A stretch of 64,000 nucleotides of DNA, taken from Neptunicoccus cionae. Its GTDB lineage: Bacteria; Pseudomonadota; Alphaproteobacteria; Rhodobacterales; Rhodobacteraceae. Below the pieces are notes generated by a model. The model was not told where the DNA came from, ran no database searches, and was given only the letters and a program-made list of their open reading frames with translations. The stretch covers positions 291,792-355,791 of the forward strand of contig NZ_BMKA01000004.1 in the NCBI RefSeq assembly GCF_014643735.1, read 5' to 3'. The position numbers and the translations under genes are program-made. This document shows, piece after piece, positions 9,091-16,535 of this stretch (within the stretch, counting starts at the first letter, position 1; each line of letters starts with the position of its first letter).

Positions 9091-10119
9091 TTAGGCAGAT
9101 GACCGCATAATCAAACGGCCCTCGTACAAAGTGTCCTGACGTTGCTTTGTCGCGCGCCCGTGCTCGATCAGGTTTACCAGCGCATCGACACTGCGCTCCG
9201 TGATAGCTTCATAGTCTTGCGAGATCGTTGTCAGTGACGGACAGGTATATCGGGCGAAAGGATGATCGTCGTGGCCGGCGATCCGTAAGCTGCAATCGGG
9301 TGCAATACCAACCTTTATGTCTAATTCATAAGCGGCGGCCATAAGGCCGATGGCAAGCCTGTCATTGCTGCAAAGGATTGTCCGGCTTGGCAAATCGTCC
9401 TTTCCAAGTAGTTTCAAACCGCCCTTGTATCCGATCTCCTCAAATTCCCAATCGTTGCCGTCAACGCGGATCACGTGGGGGGTATGACCCAGTTCTTCCA
9501 TCGCCTGAGTATAGGCTGCGCGCCGCTTGTTGGCGTTTGGATTGACTGGAGGCATCTCGAAGAAACAGGGCGGCTCTCCGGTGCGGCAGAGATATTCGAC
9601 CATCAAAGGCACTGACTGAAAGTTGTTGGAGCCGATAAACGTCGCGCCGATTCCCTCAAGATTGCTATCGACCAGAACTGTCGGAATCTCCCTGCAGAAA
9701 GCCTCCAGTTTATTTTTGTGGGAAACTCGACCGATCGGCGCCATTAAAACACCCGCAGGGCGCATGGATCGCAATATTTCGAGGATCTCGACCTCGTGGT
9801 CGGGGCTGCCGTGGGAACTGAAGGTAGACGGAGAGAAACCCGCTTCGATACAGCATCGCTCCAGTTTACGGGCAACTTCGGAAAAGAACGGGTCAGCCAC
9901 GTAAGGCACGACAATGCCGATGTTCTTCGTGATCCGCCGGTTTTGGTTGACGGCGTATAGATTGGGGCGAAAGTCATATTGCTCCAGCGCCGCCTCTATT
10001 TTTTGACGGGTGGAGGCACGCACGCTGGTCGGTTCGTTAAAGTATTTAGAGACTGTCGGACGGGACACGCCGCATTTCGCGGAGAATTCTTCCATGTTCC
10101 GAATTTTCTGACCAACCAT
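9091..10119 (-). CDS. LacI family transcriptional regulator of the polyol operon
   Basis: A 342-residue LacI/GalR regulator. The N-terminal helix-turn-helix and hinge (MEEFSAKCGVSRPTVSKYFN, then FRPN near 52-55) are followed by a periplasmic-binding-protein-like effector domain. It lies just upstream of smoEFGK-mtlK-kinase in the same direction, so its effector is probably the polyol or fructose. AAGGAC precedes the ATG at 10119. Matching CGCGCG operators before this gene and before smoE suggest it regulates itself as well as the operon. Confidence 0.88.
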   Translation of the reverse strand: MVGQKIRNMEEFSAKCGVSRPTVSKYFNEPTSVRASTRQKIEAALEQYDFRPNLYAVNQNRRITKNIGIVVPYVADPFFSEVARKLERCCIEAGFSPSTFSSHGSPDHEVEILEILRSMRPAGVLMAPIGRVSHKNKLEAFCREIPTVLVDSNLEGIGATFIGSNNFQSVPLMVEYLCRTGEPPCFFEMPPVNPNANKRRAAYTQAMEELGHTPHVIRVDGNDWEFEEIGYKGGLKLLGKDDLPSRTILCSNDRLAIGLMAAAYELDIKVGIAPDCSLRIAGHDDHPFARYTCPSLTTISQDYEAITERSVDALVNLIEHGRATKQRQDTLYEGRLIMRSSA

Positions 10120-10159
10120 TGGGCGTCCTTGATAAAGCTTCTCTGCCGCAAATAGAAAT

Positions 10160-10173
10160 TTTCCGCGCGCAAA
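10160..10173. promoter_or_regulatory. LacI-type operator upstream of the lacI gene
   Basis: TTTCCGCGCGCAAA lies 41 bp before the lacI start codon and matches the site before smoE: the 15-mers at 10164-10178 and 9073-9087 differ at one base. This suggests autoregulation. Confidence 0.6.
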
Positions 10174-10252
10174 GTTATACTGTGTTACAATTGGGCTGCG
10201 GTCAACAGAGCAGGTTAGTTAATACGATAACCCGGACGGGAAAGCCGAAACA

Positions 10253-10271
10253 CCCGCTCCCGTGAGGCGGG
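10253..10271 (-). terminator. Weak stem-loop after the amidohydrolase gene
   Basis: CCCGC (10253-10257) can pair with GCGGG (10267-10271), 24 bp beyond the stop of the M20 gene. The stem is only 5 bp and the minus-strand tail has only a short U run, so this may or may not end the tctCBA-SIP-amidohydrolase transcript. Confidence 0.3.
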
Positions 10272-10295
10272 AAAAATCAACCAACGGTAGTTACT

Positions 10296-11462
10296 TTACG
10301 AAAGTGGCATCCGTCGCTCTATGATTCGCGACAGGATGCTGGCCCCAACGGGCAGGATGTCGTCATCAAGCGTATAGGCGGGGTTGTGAACAGAGACGGT
10401 CCCGCTGTGTCCAAGCGTGCAATACGCCCCCGGCACCACCTTCAGCATATCGGCAAAATCCTCGCTACCGGTGCGCAACTGGTCCGACCGCTCTATCATA
10501 TCGGTCCCGACCACTTCGGCGGCGGCATCCAGCATTTCTTCGGATAGGTCGGCATCATTCATCAGAACATCGAATACGTTCCAGATTTTGACGTAGATCT
10601 CAATGCCGTGGGCTTTTGCCAGACCGGTGCAGATTTCATTGATGCGCAGCTCCACCAGTTCGCGCACGTCGTCGTGGAAGTATCGCAAAGTACCTGTCAG
10701 TGTGGCCGAAGCTGGCACCACGTTGTAGGCGTTCCCTGAATTAAAAGTAGTCACCGAAAGAACTGCCGGTTTGGTTGGGGCGACGTTACGGCTTACAATG
10801 GATTGAAGTTCTCCAACCAGAGACGCGGCGATCACAATCGTGTCCCGTCCGGCTTGGGGCATGGCGGCATGGCTGCCAATTCCGTTTACGGTAATATCGA
10901 AAAAGCACGCCCCCGCCATAGCCGCACCGGGTTTCACGCTGACATGGTTGGGCTTGCCGTTGGGATTGTTGTGCATCCCGTAGATTTCGTCGCAAGGAAA
11001 CTTCTCAAACAGACCATCTGCAATCATAGTGCGCGCACCGCCAAGACCCTCTTCGGCGGGCTGGAAAACCAGCACGGCTGTGCCGTCGAAATCTCGTGTT
11101 TGGGACAGGTATTTTGCAGCCCCCAGAAGCATCGTAGTGTGGCTGTCATGGCCACAGGCATGCATCAGTCCCGGCGTTTTAGAGGCGTAGGGCAGATTGG
11201 TTGTTTCATGGATTGGCAGGGCATCCATATCCGCCCGCAGCCCGATGCGTTTGGGGCCTGTTCCCTTGCCGTGGATCAAGCCGACAACCCCTGTTGTGGC
11301 AAGACCGCTGTGGACCTCATCCACGCCGTATTCCTTTAACAAACCCTGCACAATGCCACTGGTGCGGTGTTCCTGAAAACCGAGTTCGGGGTGTGCATGA
11401 AGATCGCGCCGGATTTCGGTAAGGGTCTCTGCGTGGTCGGCAATCTGGGGCAATACAGGCAT
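10296..11462 (-). CDS. M20-family amidohydrolase (hippurate hydrolase-like)
   Basis: A 388-residue metal-dependent hydrolase of the M20D/amidohydrolase group. It has the metal-site motifs GLRADMDALP (about 75-84) and HACGHDSHTTMLLGAA (about 101-116), and later EEGLGGA and GSEDFADM (about 335-342). Such enzymes cleave N-acyl amino acids, hippurate-like amides or indole conjugates in the cytoplasm. AGGA precedes the ATG at 11462. It is the last gene of a co-directional set with tctCBA and a flavoreductase, which suggests a carboxylate or acyl-amino acid imported by TctABC as substrate. The exact substrate is unknown. Confidence 0.85.
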   Translation of the reverse strand: MPVLPQIADHAETLTEIRRDLHAHPELGFQEHRTSGIVQGLLKEYGVDEVHSGLATTGVVGLIHGKGTGPKRIGLRADMDALPIHETTNLPYASKTPGLMHACGHDSHTTMLLGAAKYLSQTRDFDGTAVLVFQPAEEGLGGARTMIADGLFEKFPCDEIYGMHNNPNGKPNHVSVKPGAAMAGACFFDITVNGIGSHAAMPQAGRDTIVIAASLVGELQSIVSRNVAPTKPAVLSVTTFNSGNAYNVVPASATLTGTLRYFHDDVRELVELRINEICTGLAKAHGIEIYVKIWNVFDVLMNDADLSEEMLDAAAEVVGTDMIERSDQLRTGSEDFADMLKVVPGAYCTLGHSGTVSVHNPAYTLDDDILPVGASILSRIIERRMPLS

Positions 11463-11527
11463 GGTCTGGTCCTAAATCTCTGCGGGTTTGCAGCACTTTA
11501 GGCTGCGCACCGCAGGTTGACCAGAGA

Positions 11528-12328
11528 TTAGCTGACCGGAGTTGCCTCCTTGCGTTTTTCGATCTGGTGTTCGTCCTCAATCAGTCCGATTTTCCAGTAG
11601 CCAGCGATATAAGCGTCTGCTTTTGGCAGCTTGCGATCCAAAAGGATGTACTGTCGCAGGGCGCGGATCATACTGCTTTCCCCTGCGATGCAAACTTGCA
11701 AACGCTCCTTTGGCCAAGGGAGCTGACGCACCAGTTTGTCCACCTGACCATCCGGTTTGGACGGGGTGGGATTTACCAGCCAATGGGCTGTGACACCTGC
11801 AGGCATCGTAAGGGTTTGCCGGTCATCGGGATGGGTGATCTCAAAGATTGCAGTGCCTTTGGCCGTGTCCGGCATAGCCTCCAGTGTTGCAGCGGCCAGT
11901 GGAAGAGCAGAAAGATCAGCCACCACCAAGTAGTGTTCGGCCTCAAAGGATTTGACTTTAACCATACCGGGTCCTGCAAAACCGCAATACGCACCAACCT
12001 GTGCTGCCCTTGCCCATGCAGAGGCCGGACCAGCGTCTCCGTGATCAACGAAATCGATGTCCATTTCGCAGGCAGCCTGCCGTTGATGGCGGACTGTATA
12101 GGTGCGCACATCCGGACGCGGGCCTTCGTTCAATTGCTTGCGAAAGGCTGCTATGTCCTGACCCGGTTCGGGAAGGAACAGTTTGCAATTTGCCCCCTCA
12201 CATCCATCGGCGATCTCCCCGATCTCGGGGCTGCTGAATGTCACGCGGATCATATGGGCCGAAACCCGACGAACGGCGGAAACGGTAAAAAGGCGGGGCG
12301 GACGTTTGCTACGGGCTGGTTCTTTCAT
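11528..12328 (-). CDS. Siderophore-interacting protein (FAD-dependent ferric reductase)
   Basis: A 266-residue protein of the SIP/ViuB family. The flavin-binding segment RTYTVR (75-80), DFVDHGDAGPASAWA, GPG and a C-terminal IAGESSMIRALRQYI/YIAGYWKIG block follow the family order. These cytoplasmic enzymes reduce ferric-siderophore complexes with NAD(P)H and FAD to release Fe(II). It is unusual to find one between a tricarboxylate transporter and an amidohydrolase: TctA ends 101 bp upstream and the M20 gene starts 65 bp downstream. The context allows import of an iron-binding carboxylate, but this is speculation. Confidence 0.85.
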   Translation of the reverse strand: MKEPARSKRPPRLFTVSAVRRVSAHMIRVTFSSPEIGEIADGCEGANCKLFLPEPGQDIAAFRKQLNEGPRPDVRTYTVRHQRQAACEMDIDFVDHGDAGPASAWARAAQVGAYCGFAGPGMVKVKSFEAEHYLVVADLSALPLAAATLEAMPDTAKGTAIFEITHPDDRQTLTMPAGVTAHWLVNPTPSKPDGQVDKLVRQLPWPKERLQVCIAGESSMIRALRQYILLDRKLPKADAYIAGYWKIGLIEDEHQIEKRKEATPVS

Positions 12329-12429
12329 GGTATCTTCCTGTCATGTCGTGGGTGGGAAAATACCTGCCTGTTGAAATGGATTGTATCACGGTATCTTGAA
12401 AGGTTCGAGCGTAAAGGCACCTCGCCGGA

Positions 12430-13944
12430 TCAGGTTTTGCTGTCGATCGCCTCCGCTTCAGCGTTCTTGCGCATAAAATAGACAAAAGACACCACCGACA
12501 GCACCAGTAAAGCGACTGCAACGGGGCTTTTGAACATCTGCGTCAGGTCTCCGTTCGTCAAAGCCAGCGATTGCGCGATGGATTTTTCAAAACGGGGTCC
12601 AAGGAAAAACGCGATGATGAAGATGACCAGTGAATAGCCGAAGGTGGACATCAGATAGCCGACAATGGCGAAGATCAGCATGATGGCTACGCCGAACAAT
12701 CCGCTGGTAGCCATGGAAACCCCGACGATGCACAACAACAAAGCTGCGGAAAAGATGATGGACTCCGGTGCCGACACCACTTTGGTCCAGAAGCGCAGCC
12801 CCAATTGTCCCACCCAAAGGTTCACAAAATTCGCCATCAGCATCGCGCCAAACAGCCCATAGACCAGACGACCCTGTTGTTCAAACAACAGCGGGCCGGG
12901 CTGCATTCCGTGGATCATAAAGGCCGAAATGATCAGCGCCGCACCCACACTGCCCGGAATACCGAGTGTCAGCAGCGGGATAAGGTTTGCTCCGACCACG
13001 GCAGAGTTTGCGGATTCAGATGCTGCGATCCCTTGCAGATTGCCCTTGCCAAAGCTTGACGGGTCTTTTGATCCGGCTTTGGTCATGGCGTAGGACATGA
13101 AGGCCGCCGCCGTGGATCCGATACCGGGTAGGGCGCCTAGGATTGTTCCAATCGTTGCACCGCGCAGCATCGTATAACGGCAGGCCCAGTATTCTGCCCA
13201 ACTGACACGGCGGTCTTCCGGCCTGTTGGAACCGTCGGTGATAATACCCGATTTCACGTTACCATGGGCCAGCGACATACGGCGCAGGATTTCGGAAATG
13301 GCGAGCATCCCGATCGCGACCGAGGGCAGGGGCAGCCCGTCGAACAGATCCCAATACCCGAAAATCAGGCGCGGAGTGTAATGCTCGGGGTCTTGTCCGA
13401 CCGAGGCCACCAGCAGGCCAAGTGCGGCCGCGATCATGCCTTTGATCAGGGAGTTTCCGATTAGTCCTGCCAAAATGGAAAAAGCGAAGATCATTAGCGC
13501 GACAACCTCAATCGGGCCCATTTTCAGCGCCATAATCGCCAGCGGGGCAGACACAGTAATCAGAACAATATCGCTGAATAGATCCCCCGTAACGGACGAA
13601 AACAGCGCCATTTTTGTCGCCTTCAGCGGCTTTCCCCTTTTGGCCAGCGGATGCCCGTCCAGCGCCGTGGCGGCCGCATCGGGTGTGCCGGGCGTATTCA
13701 TCAGGATTGCAGGCACCGCACCGCCAACCAGCCCGCCTTTGTTCACGCCCACAAGAAAGGCAATCGCGGGCAGTGGATCCAACCCGAAGGTAAAGGGGAT
13801 CGCGATGGCCATGGCCATGATCGGCCCGATCCCTGGCACCGCGCCGACGAACTGGCCAAGCAGTACCCCAAACAACACGAACATCAGGTTGAACGGGGTA
13901 AACGCGTCACCAAAACCGGCGGTTATTGTTGCTAAATCCACCAT
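12430..13944 (-). CDS. tctA: Tripartite tricarboxylate transporter, large permease TctA
   Basis: A 504-residue membrane protein of the TctA family with about 11-12 helices. It carries the conserved VGAVPGIGPIMAMAIAIPF (about 33-51) and a second repeat GALPGIGSTAAAFMSYA (about 265-281); these Gly-Pro motifs are typical of the substrate path. It forms a sodium- or proton-driven importer with TctB and the periplasmic protein TctC. AAGGAC lies before the ATG at 13944, 11 bp after tctB. The substrate is likely a di/tricarboxylate or other organic acid. Confidence 0.93.
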   Translation of the reverse strand: MVDLATITAGFGDAFTPFNLMFVLFGVLLGQFVGAVPGIGPIMAMAIAIPFTFGLDPLPAIAFLVGVNKGGLVGGAVPAILMNTPGTPDAAATALDGHPLAKRGKPLKATKMALFSSVTGDLFSDIVLITVSAPLAIMALKMGPIEVVALMIFAFSILAGLIGNSLIKGMIAAALGLLVASVGQDPEHYTPRLIFGYWDLFDGLPLPSVAIGMLAISEILRRMSLAHGNVKSGIITDGSNRPEDRRVSWAEYWACRYTMLRGATIGTILGALPGIGSTAAAFMSYAMTKAGSKDPSSFGKGNLQGIAASESANSAVVGANLIPLLTLGIPGSVGAALIISAFMIHGMQPGPLLFEQQGRLVYGLFGAMLMANFVNLWVGQLGLRFWTKVVSAPESIIFSAALLLCIVGVSMATSGLFGVAIMLIFAIVGYLMSTFGYSLVIFIIAFFLGPRFEKSIAQSLALTNGDLTQMFKSPVAVALLVLSVVSFVYFMRKNAEAEAIDSKT

Positions 13945-13955
13945 AGAGCGGTCCT

Positions 13956-14375
13956 TTAAGGCAATGCGCGGCCTAGCGCTTGGGTCACGAGAAACCAGAT
14001 CAGTGCTGGCATTCCGACGGCTCCGAAGGCCAACCAGAAGGGGCGGCGTTCACCGATGAACCACATGATGGCAAAGGCAAGGACCGGTGCGACATACTCA
14101 AAACCGAACCGTGACATGGCATAGAGCCCCGCGATCAGAAGCAGGCTGTAAAACCCCGTCCGCGCGATATTTCGAAGATCGCCTACTTCGTGGTGCGTCG
14201 GTTTCACCACCAAAAGTCCGCCGCACAGCGCAATGATCACAGAGATAATATTGGGCACGGTTTTGGGGTTCAAACTGCCCCCTTCCACCGTCTCGATATA
14301 GGCGGGGTTGACCACGAAATACATCGCGAGCCCGAGCAACAAAAAGAAAATACCGGAAATGCGGTCCGCTGACAC
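13956..14375 (-). CDS. tctB: Tripartite tricarboxylate transporter, small permease TctB
   Basis: A 139-residue protein with four predicted membrane helices, the usual size and topology of TctB subunits. It starts with GTG at 14375, preceded by an AGGGGGGA ribosome site right after the stem-loop that follows tctC. Sequence conservation in this family is low, so the call rests on position between tctC and tctA, size and helix pattern. Confidence 0.85.
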   Translation of the reverse strand: MSADRISGIFFLLLGLAMYFVVNPAYIETVEGGSLNPKTVPNIISVIIALCGGLLVVKPTHHEVGDLRNIARTGFYSLLLIAGLYAMSRFGFEYVAPVLAFAIMWFIGERRPFWLAFGAVGMPALIWFLVTQALGRALP

Positions 14376-14395
14376 TACGTGATCCCCCCTTGGAT

Positions 14396-14423
14396 GCCCC
14401 CCGCTGGATTGCCAGCAGGGGGC
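14396..14423 (-). terminator. Stem-loop after the tctC binding-protein gene
   Basis: Two 12-nt arms (14396-14407 and 14412-14423) pair over 11 of 12 positions around a 4-nt loop. The structure sits 8 bp after the tctC stop and just before the tctB ribosome site. No U-tract follows, so partial termination or 3' protection of the tctC mRNA is more likely than full termination. Confidence 0.7.
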
Positions 14424-14431
14424 GTTCAGTT

Positions 14432-15379
14432 TTACTTGCCAAACAGGACTTTGGCGTTGGCCAGACCGTCTACCATCATTTGCTTGGTGCCTTCGACGCC
14501 CATGTTGATCGGATCGCCTTTCACCGCATTGCGCACGATTTCTGCAAATTCGGGCGCTTTAATCGCCTCGTCTATGGCCGCTGAAATCGCCTTGATGGCC
14601 TCTGGATCAGTGCCGCCGGTCATCGCAAGGAAGAACACCGGATCAACATAGGCTGGCACACCGGATTCAGTGAAGGTTTTCACATCCGGCGCATAGCTCA
14701 GACGGGATTGGTTCGCACCGGCAATGACCTTCATGTCACCGGACTCAAGGTAGGGGTATTGCTCACCCGAGCCGAAACCCGCCAGAACCTGTCCGCCAAG
14801 AATCAGCTTCATCACTTCAGCCCCGCCGTCGGCTGTCACTAGGTTAAAGCTCGCGCCGGTTTTGGCTTCGGTCTGCTTCATCACCAGGACCTGCGGTGGC
14901 GCCATTGTGGCGACTGCCAGCGTGCCTTGTTCTTTGGCGTGTGCGACCATTTCTTCCAGCGTATCAAAGGGTGCGTCCTTGCTGGCCACAAGCGCCAGTT
15001 CGGCCTTGGCGACAGTGCCAAGGTAATCAAAACTGTCGATATCAAACGGCAGTTGGTCGCCGCGATTTACCAGTTGAACCAGCACAGGGATGCTGACCCC
15101 CATCCCGACGATATTCCGGTTTGGCGGCATCTGGGACAGGCCGGTAAACATGGCCACGCCCCCCCCGCCCGGTTTGTTTTCAACGACGACATTCCAGCCG
15201 GTATTGTCCTTCATCACCTTGCCCAGCACGCGCCCCATTGTATCGGTAGAGCCCCCCGCGCCAAAGCCGATCTGAATGGTAAGCGGGCCGTCCGGTGCCC
15301 AATCCTCTGCGAGAACCGGCGCTGAAAAGGCCATAAGAGCGGATGCGCCGAGCGCAAAAATTTTGGATTTCAGGTTCAC
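14432..15379 (-). CDS. tctC: Tripartite tricarboxylate transporter substrate-binding protein TctC
   Basis: A 315-residue periplasmic binding protein of the TctC/Bug family. A signal peptide (about 1-24, ending APVLA) precedes WAPDGPLTIQIGFGAGGSTD, the family's first ligand loop, and VVENKPGGGG. It captures an organic anion for TctAB. It is the first gene of the operon and is followed by a strong stem-loop. The 225-bp region upstream (15380-15604) presumably holds its promoter. The IclR gene at 15605-16411 lies upstream in the same direction and could regulate it. Confidence 0.92.
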   Translation of the reverse strand: MNLKSKIFALGASALMAFSAPVLAEDWAPDGPLTIQIGFGAGGSTDTMGRVLGKVMKDNTGWNVVVENKPGGGGVAMFTGLSQMPPNRNIVGMGVSIPVLVQLVNRGDQLPFDIDSFDYLGTVAKAELALVASKDAPFDTLEEMVAHAKEQGTLAVATMAPPQVLVMKQTEAKTGASFNLVTADGGAEVMKLILGGQVLAGFGSGEQYPYLESGDMKVIAGANQSRLSYAPDVKTFTESGVPAYVDPVFFLAMTGGTDPEAIKAISAAIDEAIKAPEFAEIVRNAVKGDPINMGVEGTKQMMVDGLANAKVLFGK

Positions 15380-15604
15380 TTGTTATCCTCCCGTAAAGTG
15401 AAATTCTTGTTAATATGTTAAGCATCTTTTGCAAGGGCGTTCAATGCAGGAAATTCGGACGACGCCTAATGTTCCCCTCCCAAGCGAATTAACCCCCTAA
15501 TTATGCTTAATAATTTTCGGACACGCAAACTGCTTTGGTATCATTGTGTCAGCTAAACACATTAAAGAATGGAACAACAGGGGCGTATTTCGGCGTAGCG
15601 CGTG

Positions 15605-16411
15605 TTAGATGGAGGGCAGCAAGAGATTGGGATGTTCTGCTGCCAGTTGCGCGCCGATAGTCTGCGCTGTCGCGTGCAGGCGGCCCAAATGTTGCGCGAC
15701 CACCGTGTCTGTGTCGTAGTCTTCAGCGAGCCACACTAAGCTGAGGGCGCCAACCGCATTTGGGCCGAATCGGATTGCAACGCTGATGGCCGTGGGCACG
15801 CCCCCATAATCCACCGCACGTCCCCAATATCCCTTCTCGCGCACAGCAAATTCCGTCGCCTTTATGTCTGCTAATTTGGTTGGGAACTCCAAGGCCGCTG
15901 CCCGGTCTGATCCTGTAAGCGTGGCTGACAGTTTAGTGATACATTTGCTGCGGCTTTCGTCTTCCAAAGTTGCCAGGAACACGCATCCGAGCGCAGAGCG
16001 GAACGGGGAGGGGCGATAGCCGATACAATCGGGAAAAATGCCATGAACCGAAAACTGGCGGGTTGTGTCGACAATCTCCAGTCGCCCGTCACCGATGGAC
16101 GCAGCCAGATCAACTCCCAGACCAGTCTTTACGGACAATTCCACGATGGGGCCGCTGCCTACTTCAACCAACGCATCAATCAGAACTGGCGCGGTTTCCA
16201 TTCGTGGGAAACGTGGACCCATCCGGTAGCGTCTGTCATTTCTGCTTTGGGACAGCCACCTGCGTGCAACCAGTGTGGCGCAAATCCGCAGCACTGTGGG
16301 TTTGGGCAAACCGGTCTGTGCGGCTAGAAATGCCAGCGAAGACACGCCGGTTTCCGATACGACTTCCAGAATTTCCATACTGCGCTCTACGGAGCGATTT
16401 GTCTTCGTCAT
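15605..16411 (-). CDS. IclR family transcriptional regulator
   Basis: A 268-residue IclR regulator. The N-terminal winged helix (about 5-65, with AFLAAQTGLPKPTVLRICATL) is followed by the effector domain to about 255. It is divergent from the TRAP permease gene (16536). A 21-bp near-perfect palindrome (16414-16434) lies only 2 bp before its start codon and contains the AGGTGG ribosome site, which suggests tight autoregulation. Its likely targets are the TRAP-sulfatase operon and possibly tctCBA. Effector unknown. Confidence 0.85.
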   Translation of the reverse strand: MTKTNRSVERSMEILEVVSETGVSSLAFLAAQTGLPKPTVLRICATLVARRWLSQSRNDRRYRMGPRFPRMETAPVLIDALVEVGSGPIVELSVKTGLGVDLAASIGDGRLEIVDTTRQFSVHGIFPDCIGYRPSPFRSALGCVFLATLEDESRSKCITKLSATLTGSDRAAALEFPTKLADIKATEFAVREKGYWGRAVDYGGVPTAISVAIRFGPNAVGALSLVWLAEDYDTDTVVAQHLGRLHATAQTIGAQLAAEHPNLLLPSI

Positions 16412-16413
16412 TT

Positions 16414-16434
16414 GCGTTCCACCTAGTGAAACGC
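16414..16434. promoter_or_regulatory. 21-bp palindrome, candidate IclR operator
   Basis: GCGTTCCAC, CTA, GTGAAACGC: two 9-bp arms with one mismatch around a 3-bp centre. It lies in the 124-bp divergent region, directly against the IclR start codon and 101 bp upstream of the TRAP permease start. A bound protein would cover the IclR ribosome site. Symmetry is seen; the regulator is inferred from position. Confidence 0.6.
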
Positions 16435-16535
16435 AGTCTCGACTAAATTTATCGGGGTGTCTAGGTAGTCACATAAGAATCACCGCGTCTAGCACATTTG
16501 CGAGATTGGTGATGATCATGGAGGAGAACAATCGG

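Noticed and set aside
11567-12481. 304-codon plus-strand open frame
   Set aside because: Antisense to the siderophore-interacting protein gene, which has ordered family motifs; no ribosome site on the plus strand.
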